A stretch of 64,000 nucleotides of DNA. Source: Mortierella alpina (taxonomy: Eukaryota > Mortierellomycota > Mortierellomycetes > Mortierellales > Mortierellaceae). The DNA lies in the NCBI GenBank assembly GCA_029449245.1, contig JANATF010000011.1, forward strand, positions 1,178,001-1,242,000, given 5' to 3'. Under the pieces are notes generated by a model, which ran no database searches, was not told the DNA's origin, and saw only the letters and a list, made by a program, of their open reading frames with translations. The translations under genes and the position numbers were made by a program. This document shows, piece by piece, positions 1 to 11,874 of this stretch (its first letter is position 1; every line of letters starts with the position of its first letter).

Positions 1-86
1 TCGTTTTTCCACGCCAGTCGTTTGTCGTTCTTCCAACGATTTCCCCTATATACCCTCCGAAAATAAACCGAGAAGGAAGCAAAACA

Positions 87-3000
87 ATGGTCGGCCACAA
101 GCACAAGGCGCATCCTCCTAGGATCGGTTTACCCCTGACAAAGCTCAAGACGCACTACGACGTTGTCGTGGTCGGCTCTGGCTACGGTGCCTCCATTGCA
201 GCCTCGCGTCTTTCCCGTGCAGGCAAGCGCGTGTGTATTCTCGAGCGCGGCGAGGAGCGCTGGCCAGGCGAGTACCCCGAGGACACCCTCAAGGCAGCGT
301 CCGAGGTCCAGTTCAACGGCGAGCACGGCCAGGAGGGCAAGCGCACGGGTCTGTATGAGATTCACAAGAACAAGGACCAATGGGCGTTCGTTGCATGCGG
401 GTAAGTGCTCGCGCATGGGGCCGGTGGAATGGGGCAACGGGAGGAAGACCGGCTGTTGGGGATGGTGTGTACTCGGCCCACTTCTTTGTAGTCGTTTCAA
501 GTTCGTGTAGAGCGCTTCACCAGATTTTTCAGCAATGGCTGCTAACGCTAATGTCTCTCTTGCGCGTAGTCTTGGTGGTACGTCGCTGCTGAATGCCAAC
601 ACAGCGCTAAAGCCCGAACCTCGTCTTTGGAACGAAGAGGCCTGGCCCAAAGAGATCCTTCAGGACAAGGAGCTGCTCGACCAATCCTTCCAGCGTGCGA
701 CCGACATGCTCCAGCCCACGCCGTACCCAGAGGACTGGCCCACCCTTCCTAAACTCTCAACGCTCGAGGCCCAGGCCAAGGGTGCGGGCGCTCACGAGCG
801 CTTTGTTCGCCCCCCAATCACGGTCCATTTCAAGGACGCACTCAACCCTGCAGGTGTCTATCAGAAAGCCAGCACACTCACAGGCAACGACACCACGGGA
901 ATCAACGACTGGAGCAAGAACACCACTTTGATGAACTACATTCCTGACGCCTGGAACCATGGCGCCGAGATCTTTACTGCGTGCAATGTCTTGCGCGTCG
1001 AGCGGTCAAGCGAAAATTCCAAGCAGAAGGCGCCCTACATCGTTTACTTTGAATGGCAAGACCAATCGCGAGGAGATTTTTTGCACGAACAGGGTCCGTC
1101 GTCTTTGGCATCCATGTTTGTCACTGCTGACATTGTTGTCATGGGAGCTGGTGCCCTTGGCTCAACCGAGATCTTGCTGAGATCAAGCAAGAGTGGACTG
1201 AAGACCTCGGAGCAGTTGGGCAAGCACTTTAGCGGTAACGGCGATGTAAGTCAGCGTTCTAGATTCTCTATTTTCCTTGAGTAAGCGGAGGAAGGAGTGC
1301 AGGAAAAATCACTCCTCTCCTTTTTAGGGATGCAAAGGCTAGCGGAGGTGTTTGTTCATCACGTCAGCCTTTGCTCTCGAGCCTCATGTGAAAATTGCTC
1401 TTTGTACAGGCATGGATGCTCAACATCTTTATTCCTTTTTATTGCAACCCCTATGCATATTCTTCCATTCATGTTGCCGTCATGGCTGACTTGCTTGAAT
1501 AGTTCCTTGCCTTCTCGTACAATGGAGAGACCCTTGTCAATGGAGTCTCAATGGGAGACGAGGATCCTAAAAAGTTCGAGCACAAGGTCGGCCCTGTCAT
1601 CACCGGCCTGATCGATTACCGTAATACCGACAACGTCTTGGACGGATACGTGGTCGAGGAAGGTGCCATTCCATCCCAGGCAGCCTTGCTCCTCAGAACC
1701 ATCTACCAGGTCATGAGCGAGCGATCCAGCAGGTCCATCAAGACCGCTCAGGACTTGACCCTCCAGGAAAAGATTGGCAGGAACGCGCGCGAACTTGCAT
1801 CTTATGTGACAGGTGTCTATAGAGGTGCCATGGCCAACACACAAACATTCCTGGTCATGTCCCACGACGACGCCAGGGGCGAGCTCATTCTCCAGGACGA
1901 TCGCATCCGCATCCACTGGCCTAATGTCGGCTCGAGCCGTAATTTTTCGAGACTGGATACACTTCTAGAGCCCTTGGCCGCAGCAGTCCGTGGTACCTAC
2001 GTGCGTGACCCACTTACGGCTGCAACGGACGAGGCTGTAGTCACAGTCCACCCTATTGGAGGGTGCGGTATGGGACGCGATGGCGCTTCGGGTGTGATTA
2101 ACCACAAGGGTCAAGTCTTTACTGGCCAGGGCGAGGAGGTCTATGAGGGACTGTATGTCATGGATGGTGCTGTCATGCCCATGTCTCTCGGCGTGAACCC
2201 ATTCTTGACCATATCAGCGCTTGCTGAACGTGCCTGTACTCTGCTGGCGCGCGATCGCGGCTGGACCATCAAGTACGATCCCACGCTCGTCCCGATCGAC
2301 TTTAAGAGACCCCAGTTCCCAATCCCTTATGATGAGCAAAAAGCCAACCCAGAGGCTTATGCCTTAGCCCAGTCGCTCAGAAAGTCGTCTCTGCAAGACG
2401 TTGCAGATAGAGATGCCGAAGTCCGCGGTTTAGTCGTCGCACAACCCTTCCCTGACGACAGCAGTTCATCCTCGAGTGACTCGGAGGACGAGGAAGCCAA
2501 GCCTTATCGAACTCTGCCCAAAGTCTTTTCCTCATGGGGCAAGGGTGACAAAGATGAAAAGGCTGAAAAGGGCGAGCTGAAGAGGAAGGCTGGAGTCACT
2601 TTGACAGAGGTCTTGAAGGGTCACCTCTCGACGGTCATCTTGACTGAGGACTTTGATACTGCCGATAATCAGGCTCGGTCTGCGGATTCAACGATGAAGG
2701 TTGTGCTTACGCTGGCGACTGGCCCAATCGAGGAGTTTTTGAAGAAGACGGACCATCGGGCTCGGATAGCCGGCACGGTCTCATGCAGGGCGCTTTCGGA
2801 TCAGCCCATGATGATAGAGTCCGGGGTGTTTACCGTCTTTACGGGCACTGAAGATGACCCCGCGGACGAGTGTGCGATCTTATACAAGATGGGCTTGCTC
2901 TGCACCTCTGGTGAGCGGTACCGATTCGAGGGTCGCAAGCCCATCTCGACAGGCCATATCCTGGAGGGATGGATCAAACCCTCACGCATCTTGGTGTCCG

Positions 3001-4593
3001 TATACAAGATTGAAAACGGAGTCGAGACAATCTTTGGCCGAGGCAAGCTTGGAGAGCACGATGGCGACTTTTTCTCGCAAATCGCCAACGTTCGGGTATG
3101 TTCATTTTTTCTCTTTATTATCATCCTTTTTCTTTTTGATCATAATCTCTGACTCTATTCATGCTTAGGGCGACACCACGAGCGTTTCTGCAAACCTGAA
3201 GGCGATCACAGAGTTTAGCGTATCGAGTCTGAGTGCCACTGTCAAGACCTATTTGCCTTTCTTGAACGAGCTCAAATACCCAGAGGACTCTCACAAACAC
3301 AAGACTTTCGCCCGTCAACGTCCAACACCCGAAGTTTTTGACGTGCTTTCCTCGGATGGCTTTAAAACCCGTCTGACCCGGTACCGCGGCAAGAAAGGTC
3401 CTGTTCTTCTGGTAAGGAATGCTCTTTCTTTTCTTCCATTCTTTCGCGCCATTATTCTCTGTTCGACGATTATTAATGTCCTATACCCGCCTTTTTCATT
3501 CTGAAAACAGCTGCACGGAGCCTCTGTCAGCTCCGAGATCTTTGCTACCAACTTGATCCCACACAACCTGTGCGACTACCTTCTGGCCAACGATTATGAT
3601 GTCTGGCTGTCGGATTGGCGCATGTCTATCTTGGTCGAGGATTCCCACCGTCAGTCCCCCATCTATGGCGGAGCTCGCGACCATGCCGCCGCCATTAAAA
3701 TCGTCCTCAAAGAGACTGGCGTCAAGAACATTCAGGTCATAGCCCACTGCGTTGGATCGGTCACTCTATGGGCTGGTATGCTGAATGGTGAAGTTGAGGG
3801 TGTGGGCTCCTTGGTCTCGTCCCAGGTCGCGACGCACCCATTGATCACCATCGCAAACAAGATCAAGCAGAACCTTCAACTGGTCCCTTTGTTCGAGAAG
3901 GTCCTGCGACAAGATGAGTTCGACTGTGTAACTCATTCGCCCTCCACTTCAGAGCACGAGGATCAGGAGCAACAGCAGCAGCAGTCAAAACAGTCTGTCG
4001 CCATCGCAGGCAAGTCCACCCCACCCAAGGTGACACTTCTTGATCGGGCGATTGACAACGCGTTGCGTTTCCTGCCCATGCCTTTGGATGAGTACTGCAA
4101 CAATGCAGTCTGCCACCGTGCCTCGTTCTGCTTTGGTCTGCTCTGGGAGCACGACAAGTTGTCCAAGAACTTGCACGATAACCTGGATGAGATTCTGGGC
4201 TCGATCAACATTGAGTCGTTGAAGGGACTGGTCGATGGTTGGGCCAAGAAGCAGACGCTGATGGATGTAAAAGGGAACAATTTGGTCTTGCCCGAGAACA
4301 TAAAGAGGGCTTTCGAGAAGGTGCCCGTATTGCTGATCCACGGTGCCAAGAACCAGGTCTTTATTCCAGAGGCGACCCTCAAGACGGTGGAGGCGCTGAG
4401 AAACACCAATTTGCCATTAACGGGACAAACCTTGGACTCTCAGGGCATGTACAGGAGGGAGGTGATCCCAGGGTATGGACATCTGGACTGTATTCTCGGA
4501 GACAGGGCGTACAAGGATGTTTACCCGTTCATCTTGGATCATCTCGAGAGGAACCTTGCTAGCACTGGATACGAGGCTGCTAGGGAGGAGTAA
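87..4593 (+). CDS. Fused GMC (cholesterol-oxidase-like) oxidoreductase / alpha-beta hydrolase
   Basis: Predicted exons are 87-400, 570-1245, 1503-3095, 3169-3411 and 3511-4593, all phase-consistent, giving 1302 residues. The N-terminal half is an FAD-dependent GMC oxidoreductase. The dinucleotide motif GSGYGA is at residues 30-35, GLGGTSLLNAN is rebuilt across the first splice, GNGD sits at the second splice, HPIGGCGMG is near 513-521, and the C-terminal GMC signature with GVNP is near 549-570. This is the arrangement seen in cholesterol-oxidase-like enzymes. An acidic, Ser-rich linker follows (about 2460-2600 in the DNA). The last exon is an alpha/beta hydrolase opening with LHGAS. Its nucleophile elbow reads AHCVGS, so Cys1022 stands where Ser is usual, and the likely catalytic His is His1266 in GYGHLDC. 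The hydroxyl or sterol substrate is unknown. A lipid or ester substrate oxidised and then cleaved by one polypeptide is an inference. There is no signal peptide. Confidence 0.88.
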
Positions 4594-4998
4594 TGCTGCT
4601 GTATTGTGCAAGAATGACGGATTAGTTGCGATTGACAAGAGCTGGATGTAATAAATGAATCGTATTAAAGAAGGTCAACGCATGGTTTGCCAACAGACGT
4701 TTCAAGAATACCTCAGATGGGCTGTAGAATACCATGACAAGGGTATGTACTGTGATGGCCTTCTCTATCTACGAACATGCGACAGGGCAACGATGCAGGA
4801 TCTTGCATGAAAAACAAAAAATGCACCACCCCCTCCTCCCCCCTCCTCTCCTCGGACAACTCGGACACTTTTAGATGGTATCGCCGAGATCTGTTGTACA
4901 AAAAACACAAGCCGAATTTCCGTCCTTTTGTCTCCCTCTCTCTCTCGCTACTCCTTATCTTTCTTACTGTTCATCTTATGCACACATTTTATTCAGCA

Positions 4999-6567
4999 AT
5001 GGAGGCGGTATTCGATATTCCAGAGATTCAGGACCGTATAGGCTACTTCCTTTGCCCATCCTCTGTCGCCAATTGCCTGCGCGTCAGCAAGCAGTTTCAA
5101 TCTTGGTTCCTCCCGGTCTTTTGGCACACCACCCGTATCGGCAGTTCCCATCACAGTTCGCTTCCGGATGAACACCACCTGCAAACGTACAGTTCCAGCA
5201 TTCGCCAACTCTCGCTTCACGGCTTCGTCCCACAATCTGATGTCTTCAAGTCAACTCTACACCTCGCCTATATCTCACTCTCCGGGAATCTAGGTCATCC
5301 TAAGAAGAGCGACAGCATCTGGGCACTTTACACAACATTGATCCTCCAATCCCGAGCGACTCTTAGAACCATCAGGTTAGCAAACTTGGAACCTGCACCG
5401 AGCGAGGGATTCTGGAAGGCCATGACCAGCGATGCGCACTCTCCGTTTAACAGGCTCAAGGATCTGCAGGTGGAAGACCTCAGCTTCGACACCAGCATTA
5501 TCGCACAGCTCTTTTGGCAGGTCTGTGAACGAATCGAAGCTCTTGAGATGGAAAATATCTCGTTTCCGTGGCAGGATAACCATGATGAAGATTGGGGCTG
5601 GTACGGTATGGGCCTTGTCCATCAGGAACCTTCGGAGAAAGCAACAATGGCGAACTCTACTACTACAGCGGATGCGACACTCTCATTCTTATCGCCCTCA
5701 CCGAGGTTTGCACAGTTGAAGGCGTTACGAATCCAAGGCGAGACCCCACATATGAAACCAGAGGATTTGCTCATGACACTGATAGCCCAGGCACCTGATC
5801 TGAGGCACCTTTCCTGGGTTTTGGACAAGGGAGACACCTTCCCCGCAGCGACGTTCCATCAACTGGCGGGCAAAGACCAAACATGGCGCAGGCTCGAAAC
5901 CCTACAACTGCAGAGCCCAAAGATCGGCAACATTACGGACCCATGCATCGCCGCGGTCTTGTCGTCCTTGTTGATAGTCCCCCCCAGTGCCAAAGGTCAA
6001 CGCGGCGTTGGTCTAGAAAACGAATACCATGGCTTACGGGAGCTGCGAGTGTCTCACTCAGGTTTCGGAAACGAGTCCATGTCGGTCTTGGTTAGGGCTC
6101 ATGGTAGTGCTTTGATGAGGACGATCGAGGTGTTGGATGTGCAGTCTTGCGAGGGTGTGCCGAGTTTGATGGTACAGCAGCTGCTGGAATGTTGTCCGCG
6201 ATTACGTATCCTGCGAGCCACGGCCCTTTCTATCCAAGATATCGTACAGGGAGAGCCATGGGTTTGTGATGGTTTGCGAGAGATGGTGGTGCAGTTGCAT
6301 GAAGAGGTGGTCCAGGATGAGACAGAGGACCAGAAACGGTACAACTATGCAGATGTGCGGGCGCGTTTGAGGAGACTGACGCTGCTGAATAAGTGTTTCT
6401 TGGGAATACCGTCCTTGCTCGATGGAAGCTACACATCGACCTCGACCCCTAAACCCCGGCCGTTGGACGCCGAGCCAACGATGAAACCTGATAAAAAGGT
6501 TTACGCAAAACATACCAAGCCAGCAGAAGTAGAAGATGTCGTGTACGCCGCTGTCATGGAGGGCTAG
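4999..6567 (+). CDS. F-box-like/LRR-type protein
   Basis: Single exon, 522 residues. I chose the ATG at 4999 because the protein then starts MEAVFDIPEIQDRIG, the usual start of an F-box-like helix pair in Mortierella-type F-box proteins. The frame stays open back to 4777, but that stretch is low-complexity and resembles a CT-rich leader. Residues 1-45 look like a divergent F-box (I-P-E-I...V-A-N-C-L-R-V-S-K-Q-F...W). The rest is made of irregular leucine-rich segments such as LEVLDVQSCEGVPSL and LRELRVSHSGFG, and the C-terminus is Pro/Lys-rich. By family it would recruit a substrate to an SCF ubiquitin ligase, but neither Skp1 binding nor a target can be read from the sequence. Confidence 0.8.
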   Translation: MEAVFDIPEIQDRIGYFLCPSSVANCLRVSKQFQSWFLPVFWHTTRIGSSHHSSLPDEHHLQTYSSSIRQLSLHGFVPQSDVFKSTLHLAYISLSGNLGHPKKSDSIWALYTTLILQSRATLRTIRLANLEPAPSEGFWKAMTSDAHSPFNRLKDLQVEDLSFDTSIIAQLFWQVCERIEALEMENISFPWQDNHDEDWGWYGMGLVHQEPSEKATMANSTTTADATLSFLSPSPRFAQLKALRIQGETPHMKPEDLLMTLIAQAPDLRHLSWVLDKGDTFPAATFHQLAGKDQTWRRLETLQLQSPKIGNITDPCIAAVLSSLLIVPPSAKGQRGVGLENEYHGLRELRVSHSGFGNESMSVLVRAHGSALMRTIEVLDVQSCEGVPSLMVQQLLECCPRLRILRATALSIQDIVQGEPWVCDGLREMVVQLHEEVVQDETEDQKRYNYADVRARLRRLTLLNKCFLGIPSLLDGSYTSTSTPKPRPLDAEPTMKPDKKVYAKHTKPAEVEDVVYAAVMEG

Positions 6568-8241
6568 GCGTAAAGGACATCCAATGGGTATTTCACGAGC
6601 TTCCCTAGCCGAATTGTATTTTATTCAAAGTAATAAGTCACGAACGTCTTTCACAGCTGAAGAAAGGACACCTTCGTTCTAGGCCCAGTCTTTTTGAACG
6701 TTTTCTAGGCTGATGAACGATGTGACCTTGGCGGATAAAAACTTTTGTGCGAAATGATTGATTATAGGTGCGAAGACCATCGGTAAATGTCCAACTCACC
6801 CAGGGTATCCTTGGGCAGGGCTTTGGACAATAAATTCGTGCTCAAGTGCTTTGGTAACAATACCGTCTCAGGTTCATCAGAAAAAGGATTGCGACACGAC
6901 TGCGGTTCAAAGCATCTCCTGCTTACGAGTTCATACCCAAGGCTATGCTTAGAAATATATGTTTTAGGTGACCAAATAGCGCGACGCACGGATTCTGTGC
7001 CTTGGACCAATACCTCACTGTGCATAAATTGCTGCTCAAGGTTTCTAGGACGAGGTCTACCAAGAGAAAGGCTTACACGTTTGATTAGCCTAGGTCCTGC
7101 TTGACAATGCAACGGACTTAATGGGCATCAAGCAGTACTCTTGAGAAATCGTTCCGAGCCCAGATCAATATTAGTCCAACAAGTTCAGATCAACTGACAC
7201 CCTTACGAGGATGGTATTGCCATTGTAACATGTTTCCCGTCAAGGGTTACGTCCGCAAACGCCTTGACTGCATTAGTGCCATGCCGTATATAATAGTGCC
7301 ATGCCGTATATAACAATGCAGCTCTGATGCCTCAAGTGCTGATGCACTGCAGGTACTCGCGCGGACTTTAATCTGCCTTTTCTTTGAACACAAAGGCAGA
7401 TCAAGGATATTCTGCGCTTGCCGCTCAGTACTGTAGTGAAGGAAGCAGTGCAGTATGCATGCATGCAGCAAACAATAAAGGTACATGTAGGCAAAAGTAG
7501 GCTCATTCTAGCTCTGATTTGCTTGGGGAGCAATTGTGATAGCGTGAGCCTTACTGATACTGAGTGTCTACCATCGCGTGGCTATGAAGGCCAGCCCCGA
7601 ACGTTGAACATAATGTGATTCAAGTCAAGACCTGAATGATGACCTTCCTGGCCATGTCGAATTCGAATGGAGCGAGCGCGAGTTCTGGCGAAAGATGCAG
7701 ACAAGGGGGGTGCAGTGAACTCAAAGGGCTGTGAAACTAAAAACAGACCTCGCGCGAGAGCACTCCGATGGTTTTGGAAGCATGGTGTCATCCGTCTGGC
7801 CCTGCTTTTTAATACGTGGTGACCTGTCCGCGCACTTGTCGCTAATGAGAGAGGCCTCCCCAACGAGAAAAGGGCACCACTCGGTTTGGTCTCGACCTTT
7901 AGGCCTAAAAGCCCTTGGGCGACAGGACCAGTGACGCCTGCCGGGAGGGTTATAAAATGAACCATGCATGCCGATTCAGCCGAGGCTTTAATAAATTCAT
8001 TTAGTATCGCTGGCCCCCAGATCTACACTTCATTTCGCTTCGCCTTACCTTGTCTCGCTTTCATGTTAGTACCAGCACCTCCGTGGCATCTATGTAACCT
8101 CTCATCATTCCTCTCTTTGACCTGGCTCGCGTTGTATGGACTATATCGTTTCTCTGACCTCTGATCTCCGCACCTTATAGCTTCCTTACCATCCCATAAC
8201 TCCGTGTCCTTTACCTCCTTCACTCTTACCCTTCAAATCCC
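6568..8241. other. Non-coding stretch with promoter of the downstream regulator
   Basis: No convincing gene was found. Short open frames at 6762-7112 (minus) and 6787-7104 (plus) overlap each other and show no domain or splice structure. A perfect 20-bp tandem repeat lies at 7274-7313. The last 250 bases are pyrimidine-rich, as is common just upstream of start codons elsewhere in this window. Confidence 0.5.
7274..7313. repeat. Perfect tandem duplication of a 20-bp unit
   Basis: The unit TAGTGCCATGCCGTATATAA occurs twice head to tail (7274-7293 and 7294-7313) with no mismatch. It contains TATATAA. It may be a replication-slippage duplication or a duplicated promoter element, and no gene starts immediately downstream. 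Confidence 0.8.
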
Positions 8242-11200
8242 ATGCCGAATCAAGGCACTCGTCAGGGACGGCTCAAAGCTGGAACAGCATGTGTCAACTG
8301 CCGCAAAAACAAACTAAGATGCTCCGGCTCCCCCCAGTGCGAGAGATGTGTCCAGAATAATATCGAATGTGTGATTGACGAGGCTTTGTTTTTGAAAGCA
8401 AACAACACTCAGAGTTTGTACACATCAACGGGCTTGAAACCCTCATTCACGGCGGCCAGTGACAATTCACGCCATCACTTTCTCCAGTATGCCCCAAAAC
8501 CCAAAAAATCTACTCAGCAGCAGCAGCAACAGCAACAACAGCATCAGCAACAGCAACAGCAACAACAGCAACAGCCACCCCAACAGCCACCCCAACAGCA
8601 ACCCCAACCACAATTGCTATCACAAGGGCGAGATAAGCAACCACAGAGACGGGCAGAAGTGCAGCACCGATCGCAATTGCATGGAGAGCAGGCTAAGCAA
8701 CCACAGGCACAGCTGCCATCACAGGGTCCAGGGCAGCAGACACTAAAGCAGCTGCGGTGGCCAGAGGAAAGACGCCAACAGACTTCGCAGGGTCAACGTC
8801 AACAAGCACAGAGCCCGCCCGATCAGCAATGGCAGCTGCCAAAGCACCAACGCAGGCAACAGAAAAAGCATGAGAAGAAACAGCAGCAACAGACATCTCT
8901 TAATACCACTGCGCAGACTGAAATTCGGCCGCATAAGTGGATGACATATCGGCCACAAGAAAGCGATTACGTCTACTCTGACTCGGCGCAACGATCCGCA
9001 ACGCGACAACAACCCAAGACGGCCACAGCTTGGACCGACTCTGGTGACTTATCCAGTGTGCGACAAGCCCCCTTGGTCTCGGTCTCTCACGACTACGCTG
9101 TCCCCGAGACTAGCATTTCACCTCCACCACAATCTTACGCCGATCAACAGCAAGTGCTGCTGGATAACCCGTTCAATACCGACGATGAGCGCGATCCCGG
9201 AGATGAATCCCTTCATTCTGGATATGCACCCGCCGCAATCAAAACGAAACCAAACGTTCCCACTGATCAAGGGACTTTCGAGCCAGGGGCAAAGAGAAAG
9301 AATGCTGGACGAGTGCCGGAGTCTGTACGACCGGAAGGACCTCCTCCTCAAGTGTCGGCACCGGCGGTGGAGATGGACGAAGTCGAAGATTTCCATATTG
9401 CGTTTGAAAAAGAACAAGGAGAGGCTCTCAGGAAGGCCTTCTCAACAATGGTCTTGGACGGAACTGGCGAACAGTACGTACCCTGCTTTTTTTCATCAAC
9501 GCTGCTGACTTTCCAATTGCATCCAAAGGTGCGCACCACTCACTGATGTTTTCGTTTATTATTCCCGTCCTCTTAGTTTGATTGCAAGTAGCTCAGGATG
9601 CTCGGTTTATCATCATAGCTCCCGCTCAACTCACGGATACTGTAAGAGTGATGATTGTCAGAACAGTGTGGTCGTACTCATTCATTTCAATACAACCTAC
9701 TAACTGTCTATCGCTGTTATGGGTATCTGCGTAGATAAAATCCCTGTTGTCCACCTGAAGGATAGCGATATCTGGTCGGTGACCCTCAGGACCACAGTCG
9801 AGCGCGATCTACCACCCAAAGAAGTCATGGACCATCTCTTGCAGCTGTATTTCTATCACGTGTACCCTTTCGCACCGCTGTTCATCCGCAAGACTTTCAT
9901 GGAGGACTATCAGAAGAAGCGGTTGGATCTACAACATATCATGATCCTGAACGCCATTTTCAGCATCGTCTGCGCTTACTCGGATGATCCAGCACTTCAA
10001 CAGGATTCAGGCAAATATTTTAACCGCGCCAAGGTTATATTGGATGAAACCTATCACCATTCAAGACTCAGTACTGTGCAGGCACTGTTATTGATGAACC
10101 ACTATCAAATGGCGCATGGGGCACTCTCGGCAGGATTCACATATACAGCAATGGCCATTGGTGTCGCCCAGGTAAATGCTAATCGAAAGGACTGCACCTC
10201 TGCCATTATTTTATTTGCCGGGTGCTAACTCGACGCCTTGCTTCATATAGGGTATGGGATTGCACCGTGCAGATCTCCTGAAGCATGAAGCTGACGAAGC
10301 TGAGGTCCGGAACCGCGTTTGGTGGGCTTTGTACATTTTTGATCGATTTGGACACTCGATGCTTGGACGACCCTTGGCGATACGTGATGATGCCTGCAGG
10401 GTCATGCTACCGTCGGTGGAATGGATACCGGAAGTGATAGGCGACGACACAGCAGAAGACCCGTTCGAGTCAGAGCGGATGATATCACTGCGCCTGCTCT
10501 GGACCGTCAAGCTCGCCAAGAAGTTGGGTCAAGTGGTCAACACAATGTACTCGATCGACGCAGAGACTGACGACAACGTCCTTGCCGAACTCGCAAAGCA
10601 CAAACTTCCTCAGCTTCATAACAGCCTCACCTCTTGGTATCTTGCGCTCCCCAAGGAGCTCAATTATACACCATACACCATGTCCCCAAACTCGGACCAA
10701 CCACCTCCTCGAGCAACGGCCGTCATGCATATGATGTACTACACGACCTTGGCTCTTCTCCATCGGCCGTATTTCCGGGACATCCTCTCGCATGCGATAG
10801 ATGAAAAGCTGGTGACCTCTTCTCGCAACATCTGTATAGCGTCGGTCGTTAACGTGAGCCACTTCATCGATTCAATGCTGCTGAACGAGCAGCTTCTCGA
10901 CTCGACCTATTACACGTTCGGATGTCTCCTCTACGCGGGATTTTTGTTCATACAAAATGCTTCAACGCACAGACACGGATCGTTCGAGATCACGCGTCAA
11001 AATATTTTGAAGCTGGTCAAGGGCTCGCATGTTATCAAGAGGACATTCCCCATGGCAGACACTTTGACGCTCATGGTCCTTGACATCTTGTCGAGCAAAA
11101 CCGCGTCATCGGAGGGCAGAGAGGAGGCGCTCAATGACCTGTCAAAGTTCGTGGCGCCCCTAGTGGACCCTTCCAGTTCCCCGTCGGTCGCCATCAGCAA

Positions 11201-11567
11201 CATGTTCGAGTCCGCCAAACGCAATCAGACCACGACTGGGCTCCACCATCCTTATGGGACATCCTCGATTCAGCTTCAGGAGCCCTTGAAGAATGTAAGC
11301 AAAAAGGATATTGCCAGACTGTGGCAGAACGAGCTCACAAAAGCGGTGACCATGGCTGCCGCGAATATGGGGGCACTGGACTTTGGCGAAGAGTCCCTTC
11401 TTTTTGAAGATCCACTGGATGTGCCGCAGAATTTGCGTTTGGAGTCCATTGATGATATGATGATCTTTGAGGAAGAGTGCCTTGTACCTTCGCTAGTGCC
11501 TTCGTTGGAGCCTTCCTTTGCGACGGCTGATGATGTGTGTGTCTCGTATCCTGGTGGGTTTTCATAA
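8242..11567 (+). CDS. Zn2Cys6 fungal transcription factor with Fungal_trans domain
   Basis: Predicted exons are 8242-9473, 9577-9641 (65 nt), 9735-10171 and 10251-11567, phase-consistent, giving 1016 residues. A binuclear zinc cluster lies at residues 17-43 with spacing C-x2-C-x6-C-x5-C-x2-C-x6-C, preceded by basic residues, so it should bind DNA in the nucleus. A glutamine-rich, low-complexity tract follows (about residues 90-220), typical of activation regions. Exons 3-4 carry the fungal-specific transcription factor domain: YFYHVYPFAPLF, then GMGLHRADL...EAEVRNRVWWALYIFDR and GRPLAI. The tail is acidic. The small second exon is needed to join the frames of its neighbours; without it the phases do not fit. 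Target genes are unknown, and neither neighbour forms an obvious regulon. Confidence 0.9.
8514..8610 (+). repeat. CAG/CAA microsatellite inside coding sequence (polyglutamine)
   Basis: Consecutive CAG and CAA codons, interrupted by His and Pro codons, encode an almost pure glutamine run within the transcription factor. Mixed CAG/CAA usage suggests the tract is kept as protein and is not a fresh slippage product. Confidence 0.85.
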
Positions 11568-11602
11568 ATAATAATGCCATATAGCACTCCTCAATGTGGA
11601 AG

Positions 11603-11874
11603 TATTGTGCCTTTCACATAAAAATGTCAACTGTGTCACTAAATTTCAAAATTGGTGTGAATCGAGCAGACACTTTTTCACCATCGTAGAGCCATTTTCA
11701 ACGACTTAACACTGTCATTCCACTCTTTTAACAAAACCAACAACCAGAATTGATAAATTCATTGTGTTTCTAGCCCTTTTTTCGTCTAGAACAACAACGA
11801 GTTAATCAATTCTGCTTCGACGATATCACCAAATCTGAAAATTACTCAGAAAAATTTGTATGAAAGGCACAATA
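11603..11874. mobile_element. MITE-like foldback element with TA flanks
   Basis: The ends are inverted copies of TATTGTGCCTTTCA (left 11603-11616, right about 11861-11874). The first TA of each end could be a TA target-site duplication, leaving TTGTGCCTTTCA as the terminal inverted repeat. Roughly 65 nt inward the arms still match imperfectly (11603-11669 against 11812-11874). A second, better hairpin sits in the middle (11747-11773 against 11786-11812). The element is about 270 bp, AT-rich and has no ORF. TA duplication plus short terminal repeats fits a non-autonomous Tc1/mariner-type element. Family assignment is inference. Confidence 0.6.

Noticed and set aside
4777-4998. Upstream extension of the F-box-like protein
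   Set aside because: The extra 74 codons are Ser/Leu low-complexity and look like a CT-rich untranslated leader; the family start is at 4999.
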